The translations under genes and the position numbers were made by a program. A stretch of DNA of 64,000 nt from contig NZ_BAEH01000046.1 of NCBI RefSeq assembly GCF_000241305.1, positions 38,726-102,725 of the forward strand, read 5' to 3'. This DNA is from Gordonia effusa NBRC 100432. GTDB lineage: Bacteria; Actinomycetota; Actinomycetes; Mycobacteriales; Mycobacteriaceae. How positions within the stretch are numbered: the stretch's first letter is position 1; each line of letters begins with the position of its first letter. Below the pieces are notes generated by a model. That model ran no database searches, was not told the DNA's origin, and saw only the letters and a program-made list of their open reading frames with translations. Below are positions 18,060 through 26,785 of the stretch, piece by piece.

Positions 18060-20285
18060 ATGCCCCAACCTGCACTTGGACCGATAACCAGCACCTTCGA
18101 TCTGCCGCTTCGGCTAGCGCATAAGGGCGGTTCCGTCCTCATCGCCGACGACGATCGTCATTTCGCCGCGATCGCCGCGTCCCTGCGAACGACCACCGAA
18201 ACAGTCTCCGACCGACTAGATGCCCAACGCCGCACTCCTACTCGCACTGGCAAGGAGGCTGTCGAGCGCGACAGCGAGATCAGGCAGTTGTCGGCACGGC
18301 TCCGCACTCTTCGACGATTCGGCCTGGATCTGTGTCTAGGCCGGATGGTCGGCGTTGACGGCACCGTCACGTATCTCGGACGTACCGGACTCACCTCAAG
18401 CACTGGTGATCAACTCCTCCTTGATTGGCGCGCTCCCGCGGCCGCACCATTCTTCGCCGCCACCCATGCCGACCCGCGAGGGTTGTCGAGTCGACGTCGG
18501 TACCGATGGAAGCGCTCCGGCGACGATTTCCGGGTCGTCGACTACTGGGACGAGGCATTCTCCGACACCACGGACGAGTCCCTCGCACCCGACGACAATT
18601 CCGCCTTCATCGCGACTCTCAACTCGGGTCGCTCACCTCGAATGCGTGATGTCCTGGCCACCATCGCGACCGACCAGGACGCGATCATCCGTGCTGGCTC
18701 GCCCGGCTGTCTCGTCGTCGACGGCGGCCCCGGGACCGGCAAGACCGTCGTCGCGTTGCACCGCGCGGCGTACCTGCTGTACTCAGACCCACGGGTTTCC
18801 GCGCGGCGAGGCGGGGTTCTGGTCGTCGGACCGCATAACCCGTACCTGGCGTACGTAGCAGATGTACTGCCCGACCTCGGCGCCGAGGGGGCCGCGCTGT
18901 GCACACTGCGCGACTTGGTACCAGAGGGCGCCGACGCCGTCGAGGAGCCGGATCCTACAGTGGCACAATTGAAGTCATCCGCTTCGTGGATGGACGCCAT
19001 CGAAAAGGCGGTCGGCTTCTACGAGGACCCACCGAGTGCGCCGGTCACTGTTGAAAGCGATTGGGGCGATGTCGTGGTCACTACGGCCGATTGGGTACAA
19101 GCCTTCGACGCTCCGCAAACTGGGACTCCGCATAACGAAGCGCGGGAAGACATTTGGCAAGAGTTAATCGACATCGCCACCGACAGATATCCCGGCATCC
19201 CTGGCCAAGAGTTGGTGGCGGCGCTCCGCTCGAGTGTCGAACTCGTCGCAGCACTCAACCGCGGTTGGCCGATGCTCAACGCTACCGACATCGTCGGTGA
19301 CCTATGGACGGTGCCCGCCTACCTCAGGATGTGCGCCCCGTGGCTAAGCGTCCACGACCGAGAAATGCTGCGGCAGAACGAAGTGAAGACCTGGTCCTCC
19401 AGCGATTTGCCGCTACTCGACGCGGCGCGACGTCGGCTCGGCGATCGCGACGCCGTCGCACACGGTCGGCGGCGAGCAGCCGCGGCTGCCGCCGAGATGC
19501 GACGCAAGGCGGATGTGGTCGCGGAAATGGTTGCGGCCGAAGGTGACCGGGAGAGTCTACTGACCCAATTTGTCCGCGGCGGTTTGAGCGAGGCCCTGGT
19601 GGACGAGGACTCGCTGCCGCAGCACGCGATCGATCGTTTCTCGGAAACGTTCGCACACGTGGTCGTGGACGAGGCGCAGGAACTCACCGATGCCGAGTGG
19701 CAGATGCTTCGAGCGCGCTGTCCATCGGGCAGCTTCACCGTTGTCGGGGACCGCGCGCAGGCACGGGCGGGCTTCACCGAGTCCTGGACGGAGCGATTGA
19801 GCCGCAACGGTCTACGCGGCGTCGACGTCGCACACCTGCGAGTTAACTACCGCACCCCGCAGGAGGCGATGGATGCCGCTGAACCGGTGATCCGGTCGGC
19901 GATTCCCGATGCCAACGTCCCGACGTCGATCCGCAGCAACGGTATCCCGGTGACATACGGCAGTCGGGCCGACCTCGATGCGGTGCTGACCAGCTGGCTC
20001 GACACCAATGACGACGGGATCGCATGTGTCATAGGCGATTCCGAATTCGAGGCGTCCGATCGGGTATCTTCGCTGACCCCGCAGACCGCGAAGGGACTGG
20101 AATTCGACTTGGTCGTATTGGTGGAGGCGGATGTTCCCGCGAATGTCACCGCCGCCGGGAGCGAAGCGAGCGGGGCGAATGTCACCGCCGCCGGGAGCGA
20201 AGCGAGCGGGGCATATGTAACCGCCGCGGTCGACCGGTACGTCGCGATGACCAGAACTACTCAGCAACTCGTGATTCTGCGCTGA
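18060..20285 (+). CDS. helR: HelR/HelD-type RNA-polymerase-associated helicase-like ATPase
   Basis: UvrD/SF1-like ATPase, 741 residues. The N-terminal part includes ERDSEIRQLSARLRTL and WRAPAAAPFFAATHADPRGL. It is followed by Walker A VVDGGPGTGKTVVALHR (about residue 222), DEDSLPQHAIDRFSETFAHVVVDEAQELTDAEW (Walker B) and the C-terminal helicase motifs TAKGLEFDLVVLVE and DRYVAMTRT. HelR-class proteins bind RNA polymerase, displace rifamycins and give resistance. The upstream RAE supports that role here. Oddity: a 36-bp tandem repeat has added about 24 residues (two ANVTAAGSEASG units) between the last two motifs. A general RNAP-recycling HelD role is the alternative. Confidence 0.85.
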   Translation: MPQPALGPITSTFDLPLRLAHKGGSVLIADDDRHFAAIAASLRTTTETVSDRLDAQRRTPTRTGKEAVERDSEIRQLSARLRTLRRFGLDLCLGRMVGVDGTVTYLGRTGLTSSTGDQLLLDWRAPAAAPFFAATHADPRGLSSRRRYRWKRSGDDFRVVDYWDEAFSDTTDESLAPDDNSAFIATLNSGRSPRMRDVLATIATDQDAIIRAGSPGCLVVDGGPGTGKTVVALHRAAYLLYSDPRVSARRGGVLVVGPHNPYLAYVADVLPDLGAEGAALCTLRDLVPEGADAVEEPDPTVAQLKSSASWMDAIEKAVGFYEDPPSAPVTVESDWGDVVVTTADWVQAFDAPQTGTPHNEAREDIWQELIDIATDRYPGIPGQELVAALRSSVELVAALNRGWPMLNATDIVGDLWTVPAYLRMCAPWLSVHDREMLRQNEVKTWSSSDLPLLDAARRRLGDRDAVAHGRRRAAAAAAEMRRKADVVAEMVAAEGDRESLLTQFVRGGLSEALVDEDSLPQHAIDRFSETFAHVVVDEAQELTDAEWQMLRARCPSGSFTVVGDRAQARAGFTESWTERLSRNGLRGVDVAHLRVNYRTPQEAMDAAEPVIRSAIPDANVPTSIRSNGIPVTYGSRADLDAVLTSWLDTNDDGIACVIGDSEFEASDRVSSLTPQTAKGLEFDLVVLVEADVPANVTAAGSEASGANVTAAGSEASGAYVTAAVDRYVAMTRTTQQLVILR
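20141..20224 (+). repeat. 36-bp in-frame tandem repeat inside helR
   Basis: The unit GAATGTCACCGCCGCCGGGA plus GCGAAGCGAGCGGGGC occurs at 20141-20176 and again at 20177-20212, with a partial third copy after. The GGGAGCGAAGCGAGCGGG core looks like a small dispersed actinobacterial repeat. It is in frame and lengthens the protein. Confidence 0.85.
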
Positions 20286-20294
20286 GCCGCGGCC

Positions 20295-20370
20295 ATCGCA
20301 AACCCCACAGAAGCGGACATCCCCAGCACCTTTTGGCGCTGGGGATGTCCGCGTGTATGGGGTTTGCGAT
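20295..20370. terminator. Long palindrome (family 1) between convergent helR and clpX
   Basis: The outer arms ATCGCAAACCCC and GGGGTTTGCGAT enclose the inner arms GCGGACATCCCCAGC and GCTGGGGATGTCCGC around an 11-nt loop. It lies 9 bp after helR and 10 bp before the clpX stop, so it probably stops transcription from both sides. Related copies are at 43668-43740 and 52230-52302. Confidence 0.8.
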
Positions 20371-20380
20371 CTAGCTAGGT

Positions 20381-21661
20381 CTACGCACTCTTGTCGCGGC
20401 GTTCGTTACGTCGATTCTTGCGCGGCACGATGGTCGGCAGAACATTGTCGCGCACCGTTTCACCCGTGACGACAACTTTTTCGACGTCGTCGCGGCTGGG
20501 GATGTCGTACATCACCGGAAGTAGCACTTCTTCCATGATGGCGCGCAGACCTCGCGCACCGGTACCACGGTGGATCGCCTGGTCAGCGACGGCTTCCAGG
20601 GCCTCGTCGGTGAATTCCAGCTCGACGTTGTCCATGTCGAACAGCTTCGTGTACTGCTTCACGAGCGCGTTCTTAGGCTCCGACAGGATATTGACGAGCG
20701 ATTCCTTGTCGAGGTTGGTCACCGACGCCACCATCGGCAGACGGCCGATGAACTCCGGTATCAGACCGAACTTGATCAGGTCTTCCGGCATCACTTCCGC
20801 GAAGTGATCACTGGTATCGACCTCGTCCTTGGTAGAGACTTCATTGCCAAAGCCGATGCCGCGCTTACCAATTCGGTCGGAGACGATCTTCTCCAACCCG
20901 GCGAACGCGCCAGCGACGATGAACAGCACGTTGGTGGTATCGATCTGGATGAACTCCTGGTGCGGATGCTTGCGTCCACCCTGCGGTGGTACGGACGCCT
21001 GCGTGCCCTCCAAGATCTTCAGCAGCGCCTGCTGCACGCCCTCACCGGAGACGTCACGGGTGATCGATGGATTCTCGCTCTTGCGGGCGATCTTGTCGAC
21101 CTCGTCGATGTAGATAATGCCGGTCTCGGCGCGCTTCACGTCGTAGTCGGCGGCCTGGATCAACTTGAGCAGGATGTTCTCGACATCCTCACCGACGTAG
21201 CCGGCCTCGGTGAGTGCCGTGGCGTCCGCGATCGCGAACGGAACGTTGAGCATCTTGGCCAGAGTCTGCGCGAGGTAGGTCTTTCCGCATCCGGTGGGAC
21301 CGAGCATCAAGATATTCGACTTCATGAGCTCGACTACCTCGCCAGTCCGAGCATCCTTCTTGTCGCCCGCCTGGATCCGCTTGTAGTGGTTATAAACCGC
21401 GACGGCCAGAGTCCGCTTGGCGGTGTCCTGCCCGATCACGTACTTATTCAAAAACTCGCGAATCTCAGCGGGCTTCGGGAGTTCATCGAGTTTAACTTCG
21501 CCGTTCTCGGCAAGTTCTTCCTCGATGATCTCGTTACACAGGTCGATGCACTCATCGCAGATGTACACGCCGGGTCCGGCGATCAACTTTTTGACCTGCT
21601 TTTGACTCTTTCCACAGAAAGAGCACTTCAAGAGGTCGCCACCGTCTCCGATTCGTGCCAT
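20381..21661 (-). CDS. clpX: ATP-dependent Clp protease ATP-binding subunit ClpX
   Basis: AAA+ unfoldase feeding ClpP1P2, 426 residues. An N-terminal zinc-binding domain ([11 protein letters not shown], then CDECIDLC) is followed by Walker [16 protein letters not shown] (about residue 119), Walker [12 protein letters not shown], the pore loop GYVGEDVE and the sensor-2 region [13 protein letters not shown]. The start [13 protein letters not shown] is standard for the family; an in-frame ATG lies 42 bases upstream. Confidence 0.97.
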   Translation of the reverse strand: MARIGDGGDLLKCSFCGKSQKQVKKLIAGPGVYICDECIDLCNEIIEEELAENGEVKLDELPKPAEIREFLNKYVIGQDTAKRTLAVAVYNHYKRIQAGDKKDARTGEVVELMKSNILMLGPTGCGKTYLAQTLAKMLNVPFAIADATALTEAGYVGEDVENILLKLIQAADYDVKRAETGIIYIDEVDKIARKSENPSITRDVSGEGVQQALLKILEGTQASVPPQGGRKHPHQEFIQIDTTNVLFIVAGAFAGLEKIVSDRIGKRGIGFGNEVSTKDEVDTSDHFAEVMPEDLIKFGLIPEFIGRLPMVASVTNLDKESLVNILSEPKNALVKQYTKLFDMDNVELEFTDEALEAVADQAIHRGTGARGLRAIMEEVLLPVMYDIPSRDDVEKVVVTGETVRDNVLPTIVPRKNRRNERRDKSA

Positions 21662-21843
21662 CGCCCTTTGTACCTGCTTCCAAGAACTCGGTTGCGACAT
21701 CATGCGCCGCCACCATCGTGTCGTGGTGTACCTCGACGGTACCCCTACTTACTGCCGATCTTCGATCGTAAAGCTATTTGCCCCGGAGTGTCGGGCCGAC
21801 GCGCACATCTTCGCACTTGTTCGCCGGATGCGTTGCGACGAAC

Positions 21844-22524
21844 CTACTTCTTCAGGGACTTCTTGCGATATTCGAAAACCTCGTCGATGATCCCGTATTC
21901 CTTGGCCTGCTCGGCGGTGAGGATGTTGTCGCGGTCGGTGTCCTTGCGGATCTTGTCGGCCGGCTGACCGGTGTGACTGGACAGGATCTCATCGAGGCGG
22001 TTACGGATCCGCTCGATCTCCGCGGCCTGGATCTCCAAGTCGGAGACCTGTCCCTGATACGCGCCACCGGTACGCGGCTGGTGGATCAGAATCGTGGCAT
22101 TCGGTAGCGCGGCACGTTTGCCCGGCGTGCCACCGGCCAGCAGGATCGCGGCCGCGGATGCCGCTTCGCCGAGGCATACGGTCACGATGTCGCAATGCAC
22201 GTACTGCATGGTGTCGTAGATCGCGAGCATATCCGGCACGCTGCCGCCGGGTGAGTTGATGTACATGGTGATGTCGCGGTCGGGATCCTGCGACTCCAAC
22301 ACCAACAGTTGCGCCATCACGTCGTTGGCGACCGTCTGGTCGATCGGTGTACCCACGAACACGATGCGCTCTTCGAAGAGCTTCGCGTACGGGTCGTATT
22401 GCCGTTGACCGTTGGGAGTGTGCTCGATGAACTGCGGCAGGATGTAACGGGCTTCGATGCTCTGCATGAATCGGGTGGAATCGGCGATTCCCGCAGCGAC
22501 GGCGTCGACGGTGCTCTGTGTCAT
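21844..22524 (-). CDS. clpP2: ClpP2 protease subunit
   Basis: Serine peptidase subunit of the mixed ClpP1P2 tetradecamer. The 226-residue product has the catalytic Ser in CLGEAASAAAILLAGG, the His in ILIHQPRTGG and the Asp in the following KDTDRDN segment. The preferred start is MTQSTVDAVAAGI; an ATG 24 bases upstream is possible. It follows clpP1 closely (32 bp) and is presumably co-transcribed with it. Confidence 0.95.
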   Translation of the reverse strand: MTQSTVDAVAAGIADSTRFMQSIEARYILPQFIEHTPNGQRQYDPYAKLFEERIVFVGTPIDQTVANDVMAQLLVLESQDPDRDITMYINSPGGSVPDMLAIYDTMQYVHCDIVTVCLGEAASAAAILLAGGTPGKRAALPNATILIHQPRTGGAYQGQVSDLEIQAAEIERIRNRLDEILSSHTGQPADKIRKDTDRDNILTAEQAKEYGIIDEVFEYRKKSLKK

Positions 22525-22556
22525 GTGGTCTATTCCTTCTCTAGGCACTGCCGTGG

Positions 22557-23150
22557 TCAGTTGGAACCGAGTCGGGACACGACGTGATCAACCAGGCCGT
22601 AGTCCTTGGCCTCGTCGGCCCGGAACCACTTGTCGCGGTCGGCGTCGGCCTCGATCTTCTCCAGCGGCTGGCCGGTGTGCTCGGCGTTGAGCCGGTTCAT
22701 TTCCTTCTTGGTCAGCGCGAACTGCTCAGCCTGGATCGCGATGTCGGCGGCGGTACCGCCGATGCCGGCCGACGGCTGGTGCATCATCACCCGCGCATGC
22801 GGCAGAGCGTGACGCTTCCCCTTGGTGCCCGCGGTCAACAGGAACTGACCCATCGAGGCAGCCATGCCCATCGCGTAGGTCGCGATGTCACATTCGGCGA
22901 GCTGCATGGTGTCGAAGATCGCCATACCCGCGGTCACCGATCCGCCCGGCGAGTTGATGTAGAGGCTGATGTCTTTGGTCGGATCTTCGGCAGCGAGCAA
23001 CAAGATCTGCGCGCACAGACGGTTGGCGATATCGTCATCGACCTGCGTGCCGAGGAAGATGATGCGTTCGCGCAGCAGTCGTTCGAACACCGAATCGGTC
23101 AAGTTCAGTCCGGCAACTCCCGAACTCATGGTCAGCTGTGAATCGCTCAC
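22557..23150 (-). CDS. clpP1: ClpP1 protease subunit
   Basis: Partner subunit of ClpP2, 197 residues, with the catalytic Ser in [14 protein letters not shown], His in VMMHQPSAG and Asp in [12 protein letters not shown] start at 23150 is preceded by AGGTAGGA at about 5 nt. An internal ATG (residue 8) is a possible alternative. It heads the clpP1-clpP2 operon; clpX follows separately, 183 bp after clpP2. Confidence 0.95.
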   Translation of the reverse strand: MSDSQLTMSSGVAGLNLTDSVFERLLRERIIFLGTQVDDDIANRLCAQILLLAAEDPTKDISLYINSPGGSVTAGMAIFDTMQLAECDIATYAMGMAASMGQFLLTAGTKGKRHALPHARVMMHQPSAGIGGTAADIAIQAEQFALTKKEMNRLNAEHTGQPLEKIEADADRDKWFRADEAKDYGLVDHVVSRLGSN

Positions 23151-23328
23151 AAAGTCCTACCTTCGACTACTTGATGGATATCTACTCGGCATATGCGACG
23201 CGGATGCGTAGCGCCGAGGTATTGCGTCGTTGTCACCGAGGTTAACCAATCCCTCGGACGAAACCCTCCCGAAGACACCGCTATTCGCTCACAGCAGAAC
23301 GGCGGCCATCGGCCTCGAACAAACACAC

Positions 23329-23374
23329 CGCCGCCCCGACACGCGCCAGGATGAGGCGCGGTGGGACGGCGGCG
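23329..23374 (-). terminator. Terminator downstream of tig
   Basis: The minus-strand arms GGCGCGGTGGGACGGCGGCG and CGCCGCCCCGACACGCGCC pair imperfectly, with T-rich sequence (GTGTGTTTGTTC) after the stem in the direction of tig transcription. The strand follows from tig, which ends at 23395. Confidence 0.55.
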
Positions 23375-23394
23375 TAGAGGTTGTCCGGCCAGAC

Positions 23395-24744
23395 CTACTC
23401 GTCGTCGGCCGCTGTCTCGTCTTCGAACGGACCGAAGAATTCCTTCGTATCGACGGCGGTGCCGTTGCTGTCGGTGACGGTCACATCGCGAACGATCTCG
23501 GCGAGTGCCTTGCCTCGGCGAGCGTCGGCGTAGACGGCACCGATCTGTCCGGCCTGCTGCAACTGGCCGATGAATTCCTGCGGCGCCATGTTGTAGCGCT
23601 GCGCCTGGAAGATGATCTGCTGCGTCAGCTCGTCCTGGCTGACCTCGGTCTCGCCCTTCTCAGCGACGGCGTCGAGCAGCAGCTGGGTACGTACGGACTT
23701 CTCGGCCGACTCCCGAGCCTCGGTCTCGAACTTCTCACGACTGGTGCCCTGCGCCTCAAGTAGCTGCGCGAAAAGGTCTTCGTCGTGTCCGATGCTGTGC
23801 AGCACCTGTTCAAGCTGTCCTTCGACCTCGGCGTCGACGACCTTCTCCGGCAACGGGAACGGTGCCTTCTCGGTCAGCTGCTCGAGAACGGCATCGCGAA
23901 TCGCATTGGCCTGCTCGGTCTTCTTCGACTGCTCGACACGCTTGGCCAGATCGGCCTTGAGCTCGTCGACGGTGTCGAATTCGCTTGCCATCTGGGCGAA
24001 TTCATCGTCGACGTCGGGTAGGTCACGGACCTTGATCGAGTTGACCTTGACGGTCACCTGAGCTTCTTGCCCCGCGTGATCGCCAGCGACGAGCGTGGTC
24101 GTGAATTCCTTGGTCTCACCGTTGGAGAGGCCGATGATCGCTTCGTCCAAGCCATCGATGAGTTCGCCGTTGCCGACCTCATGTGACAGACCCTCGGTCG
24201 ATGCCTCTTCGACCTTCTCGCCATCGACGGTCGCATCGAGATCGATGGACACGAAGTCACCGTTCTCAGCGGGACGGTCGACGCCGTTGAGGGTGCCGAA
24301 GCGGGCGCGCAAGCCGTCGAGCTGCTCGGCGACCGCGTCATCGTCGACCTCGATCGCGTCGACGGTGACAGCCAGCGTCGAGTAGTCGGGCAATTCGATC
24401 TCGGGCCGGACATCGACCTCGGCGGTGAAGGTGATGGACTCGCCGTATTTGAGCTCGGCCAGGTCGATATCGGGCTGCCCGAGGGCGTTGATGTCTGCTT
24501 CGGTGACAGCTTCGGTGTACTTAACCGGCAGTGCCTCGTTGACGACCTGCGCGAGCACCGAGTCGCGACCGACGCGCGCTTCGATCAATTTGGCCGGAGC
24601 TTTACCCGGACGGAACCCTGGGATGCGAATCTGCTGAGCGAGGGACGCGTAGGCCCGCTCGAAGTCTCCGGAAAGTTCCTCGAAGGGAACTTCCACATTC
24701 AGCTTTACTCGGGTCGGGCTCAGCTGCTCGACAGTGCTTTTCAC
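23395..24744 (-). CDS. tig: Trigger factor
   Basis: Ribosome-bound chaperone and peptidyl-prolyl isomerase. The 449 residues have the N-terminal ribosome-binding domain with the signature GFRPGKAPAKLIEARVG (about residues 44-60), a central FKBP-type PPIase domain (about 150-240) and a helical C-terminal domain ending in an acidic tail. The start is GTG at 24744 (MKSTVEQLSPTRVKLNVEVP). It lies directly upstream of clpP1P2 on the same strand, but a hairpin lies between. Confidence 0.97.
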   Translation of the reverse strand: MKSTVEQLSPTRVKLNVEVPFEELSGDFERAYASLAQQIRIPGFRPGKAPAKLIEARVGRDSVLAQVVNEALPVKYTEAVTEADINALGQPDIDLAELKYGESITFTAEVDVRPEIELPDYSTLAVTVDAIEVDDDAVAEQLDGLRARFGTLNGVDRPAENGDFVSIDLDATVDGEKVEEASTEGLSHEVGNGELIDGLDEAIIGLSNGETKEFTTTLVAGDHAGQEAQVTVKVNSIKVRDLPDVDDEFAQMASEFDTVDELKADLAKRVEQSKKTEQANAIRDAVLEQLTEKAPFPLPEKVVDAEVEGQLEQVLHSIGHDEDLFAQLLEAQGTSREKFETEARESAEKSVRTQLLLDAVAEKGETEVSQDELTQQIIFQAQRYNMAPQEFIGQLQQAGQIGAVYADARRGKALAEIVRDVTVTDSNGTAVDTKEFFGPFEDETAADDE

Positions 24745-24817
24745 GCCTCTGGACTCCTTGGCTTCGACTTCTCACGTGCTACTCGATCGCCGTCGCCTGG
24801 ACCGGCGACACGAACTG

Positions 24818-24891
24818 TCGGGATGACAGGATTTGAACCTGCGACCCTCCGCTCCCAAAGCGGATGCGCTACCAAGCTGCGCCACATCCCG
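24818..24891 (-). tRNA. tRNA-Pro (anticodon UGG)
   Basis: The minus strand folds as a class I tRNA. The acceptor stem is CGGGATG/CATCCCG, and the D arm has GCGCAGCTTGGTAGCGC. The anticodon stem TCCGC/GCGGA encloses TTTGGGA (anticodon TGG). The T arm is GCAGGTTCAAATCCTGT. CCA is not encoded. Confidence 0.93.
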
Positions 24892-25086
24892 GTCGGTTCC
24901 CCCCTCGCTAATCAATCACTCGCGACACACAACGCGTCGTCGGAGTCGAAACGAGAACCAACCGCACATAGTACGGTGCCGACTGCCGGTTTCCACAATC
25001 GGAGGGGCGATTTCTCAATCCGGTTCGGCACGTTGTAAGGTTCTGTTCCGCACGCGGAGCCTGGCGATCCCAGACGCCGCATGCTC

Positions 25087-25160
25087 GCGGGTGTAGCTCA
25101 ATGGTAGAGCCCTAGTCTTCCAAACTAGCTACGCGGGTTCGATTCCCGTCACCCGCTCCA
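25087..25160 (+). tRNA. tRNA-Gly (anticodon UCC), integration target
   Basis: The acceptor stem is GCGGGTG/CACCCGC. The D arm contains GCTCAATGGTAGAGC, the anticodon stem CTAGT/ACTAG has loop CTTCCAA (anticodon TCC), the T arm contains CGGGTTCGATTCCCG, and CCA is encoded at 25158-25160. Its 3' half forms the left attachment repeat, and the gene stays intact after integration. Confidence 0.95.
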
Positions 25161-25168
25161 CAGGTCAG
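25117..25168 (+). repeat. attL: 52-bp core in the tRNA-Gly 3' half
   Basis: This 52-bp stretch, from the anticodon (CTTCCAAACTAG...) through the CCA end to CAGGTCAG, is identical to 34434-34485. The two copies bound a 9.3-kb element with an integrase at its far end. Confidence 0.95.
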
Positions 25169-25199
25169 AGGGCATTTTAGCCTTCTGACCTTTTTCTTT
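25163..25199 (+). terminator. tRNA-Gly terminator straddling the attL/element border
   Basis: GGTCAGAGGG pairs with CCTTCTGACC (10 bp, one G-T) around CATTTTAG and is followed by TTTTTCTTT. The first six bases of the 5' arm belong to the attachment core (to 25168); the rest of the hairpin and the T-tract belong to the element. Confidence 0.85.
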
Positions 25200-25415
25200 G
25201 CCTGAATCTTGCATCCTTGGTGCATCCTTCGTGTCTCCGTAGACAAGTTCGGCCCCGGCCAGCGTTGCACCGCTGATCGAGGCCTAGATCACAACATCGG
25301 AGACAATCGCTGTGACCTTGCCTTCCACAATATCGGCATGCGCTTTTGCCGCATTCGTATACCTAGTCCCCCTCACCGCGCTCTACATCGCCGTCTCGAA
25401 CGGCTGGTGCGCCGC

Positions 25416-25634
25416 ATGAGCCGTCTCGTACTCACCAAAACCGGATTACAACGAGTCAAGTTCGCAACAAGTTGCTCTAGCACTGCAGCGCTGGCCCAGT
25501 TGATCGGTGTCAGACAGTCCGATTTGTGGCGGGTCATCAGCCAGGTCGAGCAGCCAAAGGGCAGCCTGGTCGCCGCGATTCTGACGGCCTCGTGTGTGCC
25601 GTTCGATGAAGTGTTCGCCGTAGTCCCGACATAG
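25416..25634 (+). CDS. Small helix-turn-helix (Cro/C1-like) protein of the element
   Basis: A 72-residue protein with a predicted helix-turn-helix: STAALAQLIGVRQSDLWRVISQVEQPKGSLVAAILTASCVPFDEVFAVVP. Small XRE-type proteins of this layout are common at the ends of actinobacterial integrated elements and may be repressors. The start at 25416 (MSRLVLTKTGLQ) is chosen because the domain begins there; in-frame upstream starts exist. A 10-2-10 bp palindrome lies 18 bp after the gene and could be its operator. No other regulator candidate faces this way. Confidence 0.6.
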   Translation: MSRLVLTKTGLQRVKFATSCSSTAALAQLIGVRQSDLWRVISQVEQPKGSLVAAILTASCVPFDEVFAVVPT

Positions 25635-25651
25635 TTTCCGCCCCGAGCGCG

Positions 25652-25673
25652 CTTTCATGGTTGACCATGAAAG
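25652..25673. promoter_or_regulatory. Perfect 10-2-10 palindrome (candidate operator)
   Basis: CTTTCATGGT-TG-ACCATGAAAG is a perfect inverted repeat with a 2-nt centre, too tight for a good RNA hairpin loop but well shaped for a dimeric repressor. It sits between the HTH gene and the next plus-strand gene. Apart from it, 25635-26008 holds only a tRNA-like fragment. Confidence 0.5.
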
Positions 25674-25996
25674 GCCTGCTCAAGGCCCGATTGGCTTACT
25701 CCGGGGTTCGAGTCCCTGGCGGGCACTAAGCGCGCGTAACCGATTCCCAACAACGCGCTCGGTCGTTCTGCTCTGCCCGACCGCAAAACCAGTAGACGGT
25801 ACCTAGCCCAGTCTCATGCGGTGCCCGTGAGCCACGACGACATGCTGTGATCGAGTTTGCCGACGTGCCATGAATCAACCTGCTGTCGTTGACGGTGGGC
25901 TATGAGTCGTGGTTCTACGCGGTAAGTGCTTGGTCCGTGGGTCGATTCCGGCGATGGGGTTCAATGCTTGGCCACCCGTAGGGTGTCGAAGCCTCG

Positions 25997-26002
25997 TATG
26001 TT
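25997..26002 (+). promoter_or_regulatory. Candidate -10 box for leaderless element gene
   Basis: TATGTT (TANNNT) is followed by 6 nt (TGCAGC) and the GTG start at 26009. The geometry equals that at valS and rpiB. Confidence 0.45.
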
Positions 26003-26008
26003 TGCAGC

Positions 26009-26599
26009 GTGAACAGGTCAACGGCAACGTCGATAGCTTTTGAATTTCACATGACCCCAGGCTGGTCAAGTCTTGGCGTCATGCTGGTCGGCCTCTTGAG
26101 TCTTGGTGGCACAGTCTGGTACAACCGGAAGTCCTTACAGGCAATTGACGCCCGTCGAGTCTCCGACATAAGCGAGGATCGCAACAGGCAGATCCGGGAA
26201 CTTGGAGTCCAGATTTTGAGCGAGACGTACGAGTACAGCGTGCGCTCAATGATCCTGGCGAGTTGGGTGGAACGCTGCATCAGTCAGCAGTCTGATAGAA
26301 GCGCGGTCCTTAAGGAAAATCTAAAGCTCCGCAATGAACGAATACATCCCATCGAACGTCGTATCGTCTCAGCCGCACAATCACTGATGCTGCTAGACAC
26401 TGGCGGCCCGGCGTCGTCGCATGCTGGCACTCTCCTAGTACTCGCCGCCGAGAGTATGAGATATGCCGCAGACGCCCACGATGCAGTTGCGCTTGGCAAG
26501 ATCGCGAGCGGATACCAAGCGTCAGCTGAGTTGGTGTCCGAGCACTCGGCGAAGCTATGGAATTGCTTGAAAGACGAATACGCTCCGAAATCCAGTTAG
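26009..26599 (+). CDS. Membrane-anchored protein of unknown function (element cargo)
   Basis: A 196-residue protein with one N-terminal membrane segment (SLGVMLVGLLSLGGTVWY, about residues 21-38), then a helical, charged cytosolic part (RRVSDISEDRNRQIRELG and onward). No family is recognised. Single-pass proteins at the non-structural end of prophages and satellites often interfere with other phages; that is a guess from position. Its G+C content is lower than that of the flanking chromosome. A leaderless-type promoter sits directly before the GTG start. Confidence 0.65.
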   Translation: MNRSTATSIAFEFHMTPGWSSLGVMLVGLLSLGGTVWYNRKSLQAIDARRVSDISEDRNRQIRELGVQILSETYEYSVRSMILASWVERCISQQSDRSAVLKENLKLRNERIHPIERRIVSAAQSLMLLDTGGPASSHAGTLLVLAAESMRYAADAHDAVALGKIASGYQASAELVSEHSAKLWNCLKDEYAPKSS

Positions 26600-26785
26600 G
26601 AACGACCTAGAGCGCCCGCCAAATCCGTATTCGGGTTGCCGACCGGGTGTGGCCCGTATTCGTGGCTCATTGGACACTCCGGCGGTTGTGATGCTCGCGC
26701 ACGGCCCGGCCTTGAGGACGAGCTAGTACTGATGATCTGGTTGAAAACAGCACGCCAATGCGCACCATGGTGGCACTCTTTCCCA

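Noticed and set aside
20570..21967. A 465-codon open frame on the plus strand opposite clpX.
   Set aside because: It mirrors the clpX coding sequence; its product has no family pattern and it crosses the clpX start. It is a by-product of G+C-rich codon use.
23170..23230. ClgR-type operator upstream of clpP1.
   Set aside because: CGCATCCGCG on the minus strand is suggestive, but spacing between CGC and GCG is one base short of the consensus as I remember it.
25686..25728. Possible functional tRNA.
   Set aside because: Only a T arm and acceptor 3' end can be seen; no D arm or anticodon arm precedes it.
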